This document shows positions 35,271 through 49,673 of a stretch of 64,000 nucleotides of DNA, one piece after another. Position 1 is the first letter of the stretch, and every line of letters begins with the position of its first letter. The notes beneath the pieces were generated by a model. The model was given only the letters and a program-made list of their open reading frames with translations, had not been told where the DNA came from and did no database searches. The stretch lies in contig NZ_CP165727.1 in the NCBI RefSeq assembly GCF_041200175.1, positions 1,736,001-1,800,000 of the forward strand. Direction: 5' to 3'. Both the position numbers and the translations under genes were made by a program. This DNA comes from Streptomyces sp. R33 (GTDB lineage Bacteria; Actinomycetota; Actinomycetes; Streptomycetales; Streptomycetaceae).

Positions 35271-35663
35271 CTACGCGCGCGCCGCTCGGGCCAGCAGTAC
35301 CTCCAGCGTCTCGCGCAGCGTGGTGGTGAAATCCAGGCGCAGCGCGGCCGGCGACGGATCCTGCTCGTAGGCGGCGAGCATCGCGGCGGACGGGTGGGCG
35401 TGCGCCCAGACGGCGCCGGTGACCATGATCGTGCCCGCGATGAAGCGGAAGGCACCCTCCGCCCCCAGTTCCGGCAGGTGCGCGGCGACACGGCCCGCCA
35501 GGGCCTGCGCGTTGGCGATGGCGGCCCGCTTGTACTGCACGGCGACCTGGGGCGAGACGTTCCGTTCCAGGACGGCGTCCTGTGCGCTGATCAGGTCGCA
35601 CAGGACGGGGCGCTCGGCCAGGGCCCGGGCGAGGCAGCCCGCGAGCCGGTCCGCCCGCTCGGC
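35271..35663 (-). pseudogene. TetR-family regulator, C-terminal half only
   Basis: The frame encodes the ligand-binding half of a TetR regulator: ERADRLAGCLARALAERPVL, CDLISAQDAVLERNVSPQVA, AFRFIAGTIMVTGAVWAHAH, ending LLARAARA. The N-terminal DNA-binding HTH is absent. The frame stays open to about 36026, but beyond 35663 the minus-strand reading has no TetR features because that DNA encodes another gene fragment on the plus strand. Without the HTH it cannot act as a repressor. Confidence 0.75.
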
Positions 35664-35996
35664 CACCCCGGATACACCAGTACCAACCTCCAGACCGCCG
35701 GAGCGAGCCTCGTGACCGGCCGGCCCTCGCGGACGCACCGGCTCATGAGCGCCCTCGACTTCCTGCCCAAGCAGGAGGTCGGGCAGGGCACCGAACCGCT
35801 GTTGTACGCCGCCACCAGCCCGGATGCGGCCGCGGGCGGCTACTACGGCCCTGGCGGCCGCTTCGGCCTGGTCGGACCGACCGCCGAGGCACGCATCACC
35901 CGTCGGGCCCTGGACCGCACGGCCAACGCCCGGCTGTGGGACGTGGCGCAACGGCTCACCGGCGTCACGGCCGCCGCGACCGCCGCGGGCCGCTGA
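35664..35996 (+). pseudogene. Short-chain dehydrogenase, C-terminal fragment
   Basis: 110 codons reading HPGYTSTNLQTAGASLVTGR, then ALDFLPKQEVGQGTEPLLYA, AATSPDAAAGGYYGPGG and ending TAAATAAGR. HPGYTSTNL and the FLPKQ/YYGPGG segment are typical of the C-terminal third of Rossmann-fold SDR oxidoreductases. The NAD-binding Gly-rich motif and the catalytic Y-x3-K are missing. Its 5' side abuts the TetR fragment with no gap, and its 3' end overlaps the end of the MFS gene by 32 bases. Confidence 0.75.
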
Positions 35997-37272
35997 CCGG
36001 CCGTGCGGCGGATCCGGCGACGGCATCCCCGGCGGGGACGCCCCCGACCCGGCTCCCCCGTAGCGGTGTCAGCAGCCCCGTCCCGACGATGAGCAGGCAG
36101 AACACGCCGGCGCCCACACTGACCGCCGGCACCCCGTGCCGGGCGGCCAGCACCGTGAGGACGGCCGCGCCCACCGGACCCGAGGCGCCGTGCACGGTCC
36201 AGAACGCGGACGTGACCCGCCCCAGCAAGGCGTCGGGGGTCACCTCCTGGCGCAGGGTCAGGGAGCAGACCGCGCCGAGGGTGAGCCCGAACATGAACAC
36301 CGCGGCCGCCACGGTGATCACCGGCAGGCTCCGGCTCACGCCGGTGACCACCACCGCCCCGCCGACCAGGGCGGTCGAGCCCAGCCAGCAGGCTCCGAAG
36401 CCGAGGGCCCGGCGCAGCGGCGCGGCGGCGAGGGCCGCGCCGACGACGCCCAGCCCGCTCAGCGCGATGACGAAGCCGACGGTGGCCTTGCTCTGGCCGA
36501 GCTCCTCCTGGACCCGGAAGATCAGCAGGTCGGTGGCGCCCACGGTGACGAAGGTCAGCAGCGTGAGCAGCACGGTCAGCGCCCGCAGCACGGGGTGGGC
36601 CCACAGGAAGCGGAACCCTTCGGCGAACATCTCGCGCAGCTTCCCGGCCGCCGGCCCGGAGGCCCGCGACGGGCCGGCCCCGTCCCGGCCGAGGGCCACC
36701 CACCGCAGGCTCACGGCCGAGACCAGGAAGGTCAGCCCGTCCACGCCGAGCGCCCAGTCCGGGCCCACCGCGGCGGCGATGAACCCCGCCGCCGCCGGCC
36801 CGCACAGGGTCCCGAAGGCGAAGGCCGCCGTCAGCCGCCCGTTGGCGGCGGTCAGGTGCTCGGCGGGCACCAGGTTCGGCACCGCCGTCACGTACGCCAC
36901 GTCGAACAGCGTCTTCAGGACGGTGACCAGCGCCGTCAGTACGTACAGCACCCAGATCCGCGGCCCGGCCAGCCAGATCAGCGGGACCGCGCCCAGCAGC
37001 AGCGCCCGTACGAGATCGCAGGCGATCATCAGGCGGCGCCGGTCCGTCCGGTCCACGACGTACCCGGCGAACAGGCCGGTCGCGATGGAGCCGACCCCCG
37101 AGATGACCGTGATCAGGCCCATCTGGACCACGGATCCGGTGGCTTCGAGGACCAGCAGGGGCAGCGCGAGCAACGAGATCGATCCGCCGAGGACGGACAG
37201 CGCCTGACCGAGCCAGAAGATGTTGAAATCGCGGTTGCGCCAGAGCGAGGGGTGGTGGACCGGGGCCGGCAC
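35965..37272 (-). CDS. MFS transporter, MFS_3/EntS-like
   Basis: 435 residues from GTG 37270-37272. About 12 membrane helices; the signature loop between helices 2 and 3 reads GLFAGYVVDRTDRRRLM. The start LWRNRDFNIFWLGQALSVLG is the standard opening of this drug/siderophore exporter class. It starts six bases beyond the stop of the thioesterase gene on the same strand, so the two are cotranscribed. The substrate is not predictable. Confidence 0.9.
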   Translation of the reverse strand: MPAPVHHPSLWRNRDFNIFWLGQALSVLGGSISLLALPLLVLEATGSVVQMGLITVISGVGSIATGLFAGYVVDRTDRRRLMIACDLVRALLLGAVPLIWLAGPRIWVLYVLTALVTVLKTLFDVAYVTAVPNLVPAEHLTAANGRLTAAFAFGTLCGPAAAGFIAAAVGPDWALGVDGLTFLVSAVSLRWVALGRDGAGPSRASGPAAGKLREMFAEGFRFLWAHPVLRALTVLLTLLTFVTVGATDLLIFRVQEELGQSKATVGFVIALSGLGVVGAALAAAPLRRALGFGACWLGSTALVGGAVVVTGVSRSLPVITVAAAVFMFGLTLGAVCSLTLRQEVTPDALLGRVTSAFWTVHGASGPVGAAVLTVLAARHGVPAVSVGAGVFCLLIVGTGLLTPLRGSRVGGVPAGDAVAGSAARPVSGPRRSRRP

Positions 37273-37278
37273 CCCGGC

Positions 37279-37692
37279 TCAGCCCAGCAGGGCGTAGACC
37301 GTGGAAGCCGTGGCGGCCGGCTCGGGCGCGCCCTCGGGCGTCATGGTGATGTCGGCGAACGCCATCCGCTTGCCGAGCTTGGTCACCCGTACCTCGATCA
37401 GCACGTCCGTACCGAGGACCGGCCGCTGGAAGCTGGTCGACTGCTGGACGGTGGTCATCGGCCCGTACGCCCCGCGCGCGGCGGAGATCGCGATGACGGT
37501 GGCGGTGTCGGCGGCAGCCATCAGGGCCTGCCCGGACAGGCCGCCGCCGTCCCGGGCCAGCGCCTCGGACCAGGGCAGCCGCAGTACGGCGTGCCGCTCG
37601 CCGGTCTCATGGACGGTCAGTCCGAGGGCGAGCACCCAGGGCGCGAAGTTGTCGGAAAGGATCTTGTCTGCGTCTGCGGGTGAGATCGTCAC
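37279..37692 (-). CDS. PaaI-type hotdog-fold thioesterase
   Basis: 137 residues from GTG 37690-37692. Contains GGGLSGQALMAAADTATVIA, the central helix of the hotdog fold, and QQSTSFQRPVLGTDVLIEVR. Such enzymes hydrolyse acyl-CoA thioesters. There is no ribosome site: a 32-bp palindrome begins six bases upstream of the start, so the message may be leaderless, or the true start may differ. First gene of an operon with the MFS transporter. Confidence 0.85.
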   Translation of the reverse strand: MTISPADADKILSDNFAPWVLALGLTVHETGERHAVLRLPWSEALARDGGGLSGQALMAAADTATVIAISAARGAYGPMTTVQQSTSFQRPVLGTDVLIEVRVTKLGKRMAFADITMTPEGAPEPAATASTVYALLG

Positions 37693-37697
37693 CGGGC

Positions 37698-37729
37698 GAT
37701 TGTGGCGGTCCGGCCGGACCGCCACAATC
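37698..37729. repeat. Perfect 32-bp palindrome between FadH-like and thioesterase genes
   Basis: GATTGTGGCGGTCCGG at 37698-37713 is followed directly by its exact complement at 37714-37729, then CCTTTT on the plus strand. It sits eight bases past the FadH-like stop and six bases before the thioesterase start (both minus strand). It can act as terminator of the former, or as operator for the latter. Confidence 0.85.
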
Positions 37730-37737
37730 CCTTTTGG

Positions 37738-43810
<6,073 letters not shown>

Positions 43811-43872
43811 GACGGCTGCTCCAAAGGAGGGAGGGGTCGTGTGACGGCAGGTCGGTCGCGTGACGGCAGGAA

Positions 43873-44724
43873 TCAGGTCTTGACGGCTCCCTCGCCCACT
43901 CCCTTGAAGAAGAAACGCTGGAGGGCGAAGAAGAGCAGCATCATCGGCAGGAGCGCCGCCATCGCGCCGGCGGCGATGATCCGCTGGTCGTTGGTGGTGC
44001 TGGCACCGGCCAGGGTCTTCAGGCCGAGCTGGAGCGTGTAGTGGTCGCTGTTGGTGAGGACCAGGAGGGGCCAGAGGAAGTCGTCCCAGGCGCCCATGAA
44101 GCTGGTGATGCAGACGACGGCCAGGGCCCCCTTCGCGGCGGGGAGGAAGAGCCGGGTGAACCGGGTCCACTCGTTGGCGCCGTCCAGGACGGCGGACTCC
44201 TCCAGCTCCTTGGGCACGGCGAGGAACGCCGAGCGCATGACCATGATGTTGAGGACGGAGACGGCGCCGGGCAGCCACACGCCGACGAGGGTGTCGACCA
44301 GGCCCATCTCGCGGACGGTCAGGAACATCGAGATCATCACGGACTCGAAGGGGAACATGAGCGTGGCCACCAGCACCGTGAAGACGCTCTTGCGGCCCTT
44401 CCACCCGGCCCGGGAGAGGGCGTACCCGCCCATGGCGGCGAACAGCACGTTCGAGGTGATGGCGAGGGCGGCCACCACGAGGGTGTTGCCGACGTACTGG
44501 AGCAGCGGGAACGAGTGGGCGACGAGGACGTAGTTGTCGAGGGTGGGCTGCGAGGGCAGCACCCCGTCGTACACGTTCTCGGTACGGCCGCGGATCGAGG
44601 TCAGGAACTGCCAGACGATCGGGCCGAGCATCACGACGAGCATCAGGACCAGCGTGGCGTACCGGGCGGCGAGCCCGAGCCGCCGGCGCCTGCGGTCGGC
44701 GCCGGTGCGTGCCGGGGCGCTCAA
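43873..44724 (-). CDS. ABC sugar importer permease, MalG type
   Basis: 283 residues if started at TTG 44722-44724, which overlaps the stop of the upstream permease (TTGA) and follows GGGGGACGA. Six membrane helices; the EAA loop reads ELEESAVLDGANEWTRFTRL. It pairs with the MalF-type permease to form the membrane channel. No ATPase gene lies in the operon; Streptomyces sugar importers usually share one (MsiK). Confidence 0.9.
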   Translation of the reverse strand: MSAPARTGADRRRRRLGLAARYATLVLMLVVMLGPIVWQFLTSIRGRTENVYDGVLPSQPTLDNYVLVAHSFPLLQYVGNTLVVAALAITSNVLFAAMGGYALSRAGWKGRKSVFTVLVATLMFPFESVMISMFLTVREMGLVDTLVGVWLPGAVSVLNIMVMRSAFLAVPKELEESAVLDGANEWTRFTRLFLPAAKGALAVVCITSFMGAWDDFLWPLLVLTNSDHYTLQLGLKTLAGASTTNDQRIIAAGAMAALLPMMLLFFALQRFFFKGVGEGAVKT

Positions 44725-45656
44725 CTCTCGTCCCCCTTCGACAGGCGGCGGCCCAGCAGACTGAAGACCAGGGTCAGCAGGAAGAGCAGGATCGAGATGG
44801 CGGAGGCGTAGCCCGTCTCTCCGGAGAACCCGAGGCCGACCTGCCGGATGAGGAACGGCAGGGTACGGGCGCCTCCTCCGGGGCCGCCGCTCTCGCCGCC
44901 CAGGATGTAGATCTCGGTGAAGACGCGCAGCGCGGAGATGGCCGACAGGGTGGCGACCAGCAGCATCATCGGCTTCACCTGCGGGACGGTGATGCTGAAG
45001 AACCGGCGGACGGGGCCGGCCCCGTCGAGTGCGGCCGCTTCGTGAAGCGACGGCGACACGTTCCCGAGGGCGGCGAGGTAGAACACCATGTAGTAGCCGA
45101 GGCCCTTCCACACGGTCACGATCATCGCGGAGACGAGCAGCATGGTGCTGTCCGTCAGGAACGGGATCGGCTCCGAGACGATGCTGAGATTGCGGAACAC
45201 GGTGTTGACGAGCCCGTCGCTGCGCAGCACCCACTGCCAGATCAGGCCGACGACCACGGCCGAGGCGATCACCGGGGTGTAGAAGGCGGAGCGGAAGAGC
45301 CCGATGCCGGGGATCTTCGCCTGGACGAGGACCGCCAGCGCGAGCGGCAGCAGGACCAGGCAGGGTACGACGACGACCAGGTACAGCACGCTGTTGCCGG
45401 TGGCGGTCCAGAAGTCGGGGTCGGCGAACGCGCGGGTGTAGTTGTCGAAGCCGACGAAGGTGCCGCCCCGCAGGATCTGGGCGTCGGTGAAGGAGAGGAT
45501 GACGGTGTTGACGAACGGCCAGAGGCTGAACAGCGCCACCATCAGCAGGCCGGGGGCGAGGAAGAGGTAGGGGGTCCACCAGGTGCGGTGGACCAGCCCG
45601 GTCTCCACTTCCATGGCCGCGAGGGCCTTGCGGCGCGCCCTGGCGGTGCGCGTCAT
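44721..45656 (-). CDS. ABC sugar importer permease, MalF type
   Basis: 311 residues, ATG 45654-45656 overlapping the binding-protein stop (ATGA). Six helices after a cytosolic N-terminus; the EAA loop is SPSLHEAAALDGAGPVRRFF. Works with the following permease. Overlaps at both ends show tight translational coupling. Confidence 0.93.
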   Translation of the reverse strand: MTRTARARRKALAAMEVETGLVHRTWWTPYLFLAPGLLMVALFSLWPFVNTVILSFTDAQILRGGTFVGFDNYTRAFADPDFWTATGNSVLYLVVVVPCLVLLPLALAVLVQAKIPGIGLFRSAFYTPVIASAVVVGLIWQWVLRSDGLVNTVFRNLSIVSEPIPFLTDSTMLLVSAMIVTVWKGLGYYMVFYLAALGNVSPSLHEAAALDGAGPVRRFFSITVPQVKPMMLLVATLSAISALRVFTEIYILGGESGGPGGGARTLPFLIRQVGLGFSGETGYASAISILLFLLTLVFSLLGRRLSKGDES

Positions 45657-46987
45657 TTCTGCGCCGACTTGGCGAGCAGCTGGTTCGCCTCCTCCTGGGC
45701 CTTGCGCACGGCCGTCTTCGGGTCCTGCTCGCCCTGGATCGCTTTCTGCACCTCTCGGACGACCGCGTCACCGACCTGGTTCGTCCACTGGACCGGGGTG
45801 TTGGCGTCGAGGGCGGCGCTCTTCAGCTGCTCGGCGCCGACCGCGCGGGCGACCGTCTCGGCGTCCTTGCCGTCGCCCCGGTCCGCGAAGCGCGGATCGG
45901 CGAGGCCCTGGGCGTTGGACGGGTAGATGGTCGCGTTCTTGGAGAACTCCACCTGGTTGGGGCCGTTGGTCACCCACTTGGCGAACTCGCTCGCCGCATC
46001 GAGGTGTTCGGTGTCCTTCCTGATGCCGAGCGACTGGGCGTAGATGCCGATGTGGCCGAGCTTGCCCGTGACGGCCCCCGCGACCTGCGTGCCGGCGTAG
46101 ACCTGCGGGGCGTTCTGCTTGATGTCCTTGACGAAGCCCGGGGAGCCGGGGCCGAAGACGAGCTTGCCGCCGCCGTAGAGCTGGTTGATGTCGTCGGACT
46201 TGAGGAGGGACTCCTTGGGCATGGCGCCCTTGGCGTACAGGTCCTTCATCCGCTCGACCCACTCGACCGCCTTGGGCGTGTCGAACACGAACCCGTCCTG
46301 CTTCTCGTTCAGGATCGGCACGCCCATCTTCTGCCAGTCCCCGGGCAGCCGGCCCTTGGGGTCGGCCATGAAGGCGGAGTACCGGCCGCCCGACGCGGCG
46401 GCGATCTTGTCGGCGTAGTCGAAGAACTGCTCGACGCTCGTGGGCGGTTGTGCGGGGTCCAGTCCGGACCTCTCGAAGAGGTCCTTGTTGTACGTGAGGA
46501 TCTCCGGGGTCACGTACCAGGGATACGCGTACACGCCGTCGCCCTTCCCCGGGAGTTTGAACTGCTCCCACGCCCCGGGGACGTACTCCTTGGCGACCTC
46601 GGGGTCGAGCTTGGCGACGTCGGCGAGCAGGCCGCGGTCGCCGAGGAGCTGGAAGGAGTCGGTGGAGAGGTTGACCACGTCGGGAAGGGCCCCGGCCTGG
46701 GCGTCCGCGACGAGCTTCTCGTTGTAGCCGTCGCCGGGCACGTCCTCCCATCTGACCTTGACCTCGGGGTACTTCTTCTCGAAGGCGTCGATGACGCCCT
46801 GGACGTACGCCGTGAACTTGGGCTTCAGCTGGAGGGTGCGGAAGGCGATCTCGCCGGCCACCTTGCCGCTCTTCTTCGCCTCCGGCACATCTGCGGCCCC
46901 TCCGCTCACGCCGCAGCCGCAGACCGAGAGGAGCGCGCCGGCCACGAGCGTGGCGATGGCTGTACGGGTCGCGTTCGAACGGGTCAT
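45653..46987 (-). CDS. ABC sugar importer solute-binding lipoprotein
   Basis: 444 residues from ATG 46985-46987, with AAGGTGG five bases upstream. Signal peptide ends at a lipobox (VCGC). The mature part is a carbohydrate-binding type I protein: VIDAFEKKYPEVKVRWEDVP, AGALPDVVNLSTDSF, VYAYPWYVTPEILTYN and GPNQVEFSKNATIYPSN. First gene of the binding protein-permease-permease-GH38 operon, so it probably binds mannosyl oligosaccharides. Confidence 0.93.
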   Translation of the reverse strand: MTRSNATRTAIATLVAGALLSVCGCGVSGGAADVPEAKKSGKVAGEIAFRTLQLKPKFTAYVQGVIDAFEKKYPEVKVRWEDVPGDGYNEKLVADAQAGALPDVVNLSTDSFQLLGDRGLLADVAKLDPEVAKEYVPGAWEQFKLPGKGDGVYAYPWYVTPEILTYNKDLFERSGLDPAQPPTSVEQFFDYADKIAAASGGRYSAFMADPKGRLPGDWQKMGVPILNEKQDGFVFDTPKAVEWVERMKDLYAKGAMPKESLLKSDDINQLYGGGKLVFGPGSPGFVKDIKQNAPQVYAGTQVAGAVTGKLGHIGIYAQSLGIRKDTEHLDAASEFAKWVTNGPNQVEFSKNATIYPSNAQGLADPRFADRGDGKDAETVARAVGAEQLKSAALDANTPVQWTNQVGDAVVREVQKAIQGEQDPKTAVRKAQEEANQLLAKSAQK

Positions 46988-47366
46988 CGTCGCCACCTTC
47001 AGGGGGAGTTCCGGCCTCACTGCCGGAGCGCGCAGCCCACGCTGACCCCACATCGCGATCGCGTCAATGCGGCCAATGTCCCGATGGGCGGGTACCCGTA
47101 GGTCCGCAATCGTGCCGGCGACCCGGCAGGCAGACGGAAGTCACGAAGTCAACACCCCAACGGCCTGGGCTAATGCGCTTTAGTCATTAACCGGCCCAGG
47201 GCGATATCGATTCGATAACGAACCTGCTCCGACGTCAGATGTTGACTTCTTATCGGCGGTTCGAGAGACGGCGCACTAATGCGGTTTACCAACGGGCTCG
47301 CCAAAATCGGAGCGCCACCGGGCCCCGGCGGCGGCTCCGGTGGCGGCTCCGGTGGCGTCGTTCCCC
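46988..47366. promoter_or_regulatory. Intergenic region upstream of the sugar importer operon
   Basis: 379 bases without a gene. A hairpin at 47164-47200 pairs CCTGGGC/GCCCAGG with an inner TAATG/CATTA around CGCTTTAGT; it might terminate the small membrane-protein gene or be an operator. CGCGATCGCG (near 47053-47062) is a short palindrome close to the importer start. A 12-bp tandem (GGCGGCTCCGGT, two copies) lies at 47330-47353. No -35/-10 pair was convincing. Confidence 0.45.
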
Positions 47367-47732
47367 CTACTTCATCCGGTACTCGACCTTTTCGGCGAGT
47401 TTTCCGTCCTTGAAGCAGAAGCGGAACACGGTCTCTTCGCCGCCCTTGCTCTCTGCGGCCGATATGTACCAGGAGCAGACGGCGCCCTCGGGTTCGGCCG
47501 GGCCGCCGGACTTCAGGGCGCCCTTGATGAAGCTCTCGCCGGACGGCATCTTGGCGCGGACCGCGTCCTCCGGGTCGCCGACGTTCACCGACTGGTAGAC
47601 GCCGGGTTCGAGCATCGTCCTGCCGGCGGCGTCGACGACCTTCCCGACGCCGAAGACGAGTGCCGCAACGGCCGCGAGGCCGAGCACCAGCACCACTCCG
47701 CAGCCGATCAGACAGCCCTTGCGCTGTGCCAC
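47367..47732 (-). CDS. Small membrane-anchored protein, unknown function
   Basis: 121 residues from GTG 47730-47732 (GGAGGA six bases upstream). One N-terminal membrane helix (CLIGCGVVLVLGLAAVAALV), then a small domain with LEPGVYQSVNVGDPEDAVRA, GAVCSWYISAAESKGGEETV and FRFCFKDGKLAEKVEYR. The layout resembles small SmpA/BLIP-like outside domains, but I do not recognise the family. Alone, between two operons. Confidence 0.75.
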   Translation of the reverse strand: MAQRKGCLIGCGVVLVLGLAAVAALVFGVGKVVDAAGRTMLEPGVYQSVNVGDPEDAVRAKMPSGESFIKGALKSGGPAEPEGAVCSWYISAAESKGGEETVFRFCFKDGKLAEKVEYRMK

Positions 47733-47901
47733 GTCCGTTCCTCCGTACCTTGCCGGTCTTCTTGACACCCAGACCTTCGCAAGCCACGGGGACCGTGCGC
47801 TGTCCTCCAAAGTCTTCGGCGTTCACAACGATCGTCGTTCGAGGTCGGCCCCGTCACCCGTGTATGCCCCCCGGCCCGCCGGCCAGCCGGCTCCCCGGCC
47901 G

Positions 47902-48837
47902 TCACTCCGCGGGGGCCGTCAGGTCCCCGGGGTCGGTGTTGGCGCCGCACAGGACGACGGCCACCCGCTCGCCCATCGCCTCCGGCGCGTTCCGTACGGC
48001 CGCCAGGGCCGTGGCCGCGCCCGCCTCCACCACGATCCGGTGCTCCTCCCACAGCGCGCGCCGGGCCCCGGTGATCGCCGCGTCCGGGACCAGGACGGAC
48101 CGTACGTTCTTCTCCTGCGCGGCGGCCAGCGCAGCAGCCGAGACCCGGGTGGCGCCCAGGGAGTCCGCGGCGACCGAGTCCACGGCGACGTCGACGAGAC
48201 GGCCCGCCTCCAACGCCGCGTTCAGGGCCCGGCAGTTCTCCGGCTCGGCCGCGATCACCCGTACGCCGTGCTCGCGCGCCGCGGCCGCGACCCCCGCGAA
48301 CAGCCCGCCGCCGCCCACCGCGACGACCACGGTGTCGAGCCCGGGCAGCCCGGCCCGGATCTCGTCCAGCAGGGTCCCCGCGCCCGCCGCGATCAGCGGG
48401 TGGTCGTACGCGTGGCTGCTCAGGGCGCCACTGGCAGCCGCGAACTCCTCGCACGCGGCCAGCGCTTCGGCGTACCGGTCGCCGTGGAACCGCACCTCGG
48501 CCCCGTAGCCGCGCAGCCGCTCCACCTTCACGCGGGGCGCGTTGGCGGGCAGGAACACCGTCGCGGGGACGGACTGCGCGCGGGCCGCCCAGGCGCAGGC
48601 GAGGCCCGCGTTGCCGCCGGAGGCAATGGTGACGCCCGCGTCCGGGAGGGTGCCGGCCTCGCGGTGGGCGGCCAGGAAGTTGCGGGCGCCGCGGGCCTTG
48701 AAGGACCCGGTGTGCTGGAGGTACTCCAGCGCGTACCAGAGGCCCTCGGTGGCGGGTACGACGCCGACCGGCCGGACCGACCCGGCTATCCGGTCGGCGG
48801 CGGCGCGTACGGCGGCGTAGTCGAGCTGCTGTTGCAT
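47902..48837 (-). CDS. Threonine/serine dehydratase-like PLP enzyme
   Basis: 311 residues from ATG 48835-48837. PLP-binding lysine in TGSFKARGA (residue 47), substrate loop ASGGNAG (about 70-75) and the phosphate-binding glycine loop VGGGGLFAG (about 175). There is no regulatory ACT domain, as in catabolic dehydratases. It converts threonine or serine to 2-oxobutyrate or pyruvate with ammonia release; a racemase role is also possible. It starts 14 bases after the TetR gene stop, one operon. Confidence 0.88.
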   Translation of the reverse strand: MQQQLDYAAVRAAADRIAGSVRPVGVVPATEGLWYALEYLQHTGSFKARGARNFLAAHREAGTLPDAGVTIASGGNAGLACAWAARAQSVPATVFLPANAPRVKVERLRGYGAEVRFHGDRYAEALAACEEFAAASGALSSHAYDHPLIAAGAGTLLDEIRAGLPGLDTVVVAVGGGGLFAGVAAAAREHGVRVIAAEPENCRALNAALEAGRLVDVAVDSVAADSLGATRVSAAALAAAQEKNVRSVLVPDAAITGARRALWEEHRIVVEAGAATALAAVRNAPEAMGERVAVVLCGANTDPGDLTAPAE

Positions 48838-48851
48838 GACGGGGGTCCCCT

Positions 48852-49496
48852 TCAGACGGCGGCGGGCCGGTTGGCCTCGATCAGCTGGCGCAGGGCGCCG
48901 TAGTACACCTCGTGGTCGGTCAGGGCGGGCAGTACGTCGGCCAGCCCGCCCGAGAGCACGGGGAACCGCTCCGGATCCAGCGCTGCCAGGGCCGCCCGCG
49001 ATGCGGCCGTGGCTCCGGCCGGATCCCGGTGGTCCACGAAGGCGGCGCTGCCGAGGGTGAGCAGGTACATGCGGCGGTAGGCGGTCATCGCCTCGGCGGC
49101 GGTCATCCCGGCGGCCACACTGTCGGCGAGCGCGGGCTCGACCAGCCGGGCCAGCAGCCGGCGGCCGAGCCAGGGGCGGCCGCCGCGGAGCACGAGCAGC
49201 CCGGGGTGCGCGACGAGCAGCCGGTACAGGGCGGTGAAGCGCGCCTCGGCGGCCTCGGCCCAGCCCGTCCCGGCCGGGATCTCGGGCAGCTGCCCGGCGA
49301 GGTGCTCGGTGCACAGGTCGAGCAGTCCGGCGAGGTCGGTGCACCGGCGCTGGACGGTGGCGTGCGACACCTCGAGCCGGTCGGCCAGGGCACGGAAGCT
49401 CAGCGCGTCCGGCCCCTCCTCGTCGAGGAGGCGCAGGGCGGCGACGGCGATCGCCTCGGGTGTCGCGCGGTCCAGGGCGGCTGATCTCCTCGGCAT
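48852..49496 (-). CDS. TetR-family regulator
   Basis: 214 residues. HTH at about 20-50: ALSFRALADRLEVSHATVQR. The C-terminal part is the ligand-binding type (AEARFTALYRLLVAHPGLLV). ATG 49494-49496 has no ribosome site; TACGAT at 49504-49509 (minus) ends seven bases before it, so the message is likely leaderless. ATG 49503-49505 is an alternative. Two matching palindromes overlap or precede the promoter, consistent with self-repression. It would control itself and the dehydratase. Confidence 0.88.
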   Translation of the reverse strand: MPRRSAALDRATPEAIAVAALRLLDEEGPDALSFRALADRLEVSHATVQRRCTDLAGLLDLCTEHLAGQLPEIPAGTGWAEAAEARFTALYRLLVAHPGLLVLRGGRPWLGRRLLARLVEPALADSVAAGMTAAEAMTAYRRMYLLTLGSAAFVDHRDPAGATAASRAALAALDPERFPVLSGGLADVLPALTDHEVYYGALRQLIEANRPAAV

Positions 49497-49498
49497 GA

Positions 49499-49534
49499 GA
49501 TACATCGTATCAGACGGTGGAACATACAGCGTAT
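49499..49534. promoter_or_regulatory. Two ATAC-N3-GTAT palindromes, candidate TetR operators
   Basis: ATAC-ATC-GTAT at 49500-49510 and ATAC-AGC-GTAT at 49524-49534, 24 bp apart centre to centre (about two helical turns). The first overlaps the predicted -10 of the TetR gene. Confidence 0.65.
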
Positions 49535-49612
49535 CGCCGCCACCCCTCCCCGATCGTGTGACGTCGACTACGGCCATATTGCTGGTCATTGAGCCATAAC
49601 CATCGACTTATG

Positions 49613-49641
49613 TTGACAGCGGGTAGTCGCACCGCTGCACT
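49613..49641 (+). promoter_or_regulatory. Predicted promoter of the alpha-galactosidase gene
   Basis: TTGACA at 49613-49618, 17 bases, then TGCACT at 49636-49641. The -35 is perfect, the -10 mediocre. It gives a leader of about 25 bases with AAGGAG before the GTG. Confidence 0.5.
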
Positions 49642-49673
49642 GAGCGCACTGCAGCCCACCTCAAGGAGTCTCC

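Noticed and set aside
35271..36026. Full-length 251-codon TetR gene
   Set aside because: The N-terminal half of this frame has no HTH and lies over a plus-strand SDR fragment, so it is a truncated gene read into foreign sequence.
37698..37729. Attachment or origin site
   Set aside because: A single perfect palindrome beside a stop codon is more simply a terminator or operator; there are no integrase or replication genes.
47170..47826. 218-codon minus-strand frame over the small membrane protein gene
   Set aside because: The frame starting at 47732 has a good ribosome site, a membrane helix and proper codon bias; this one does not.
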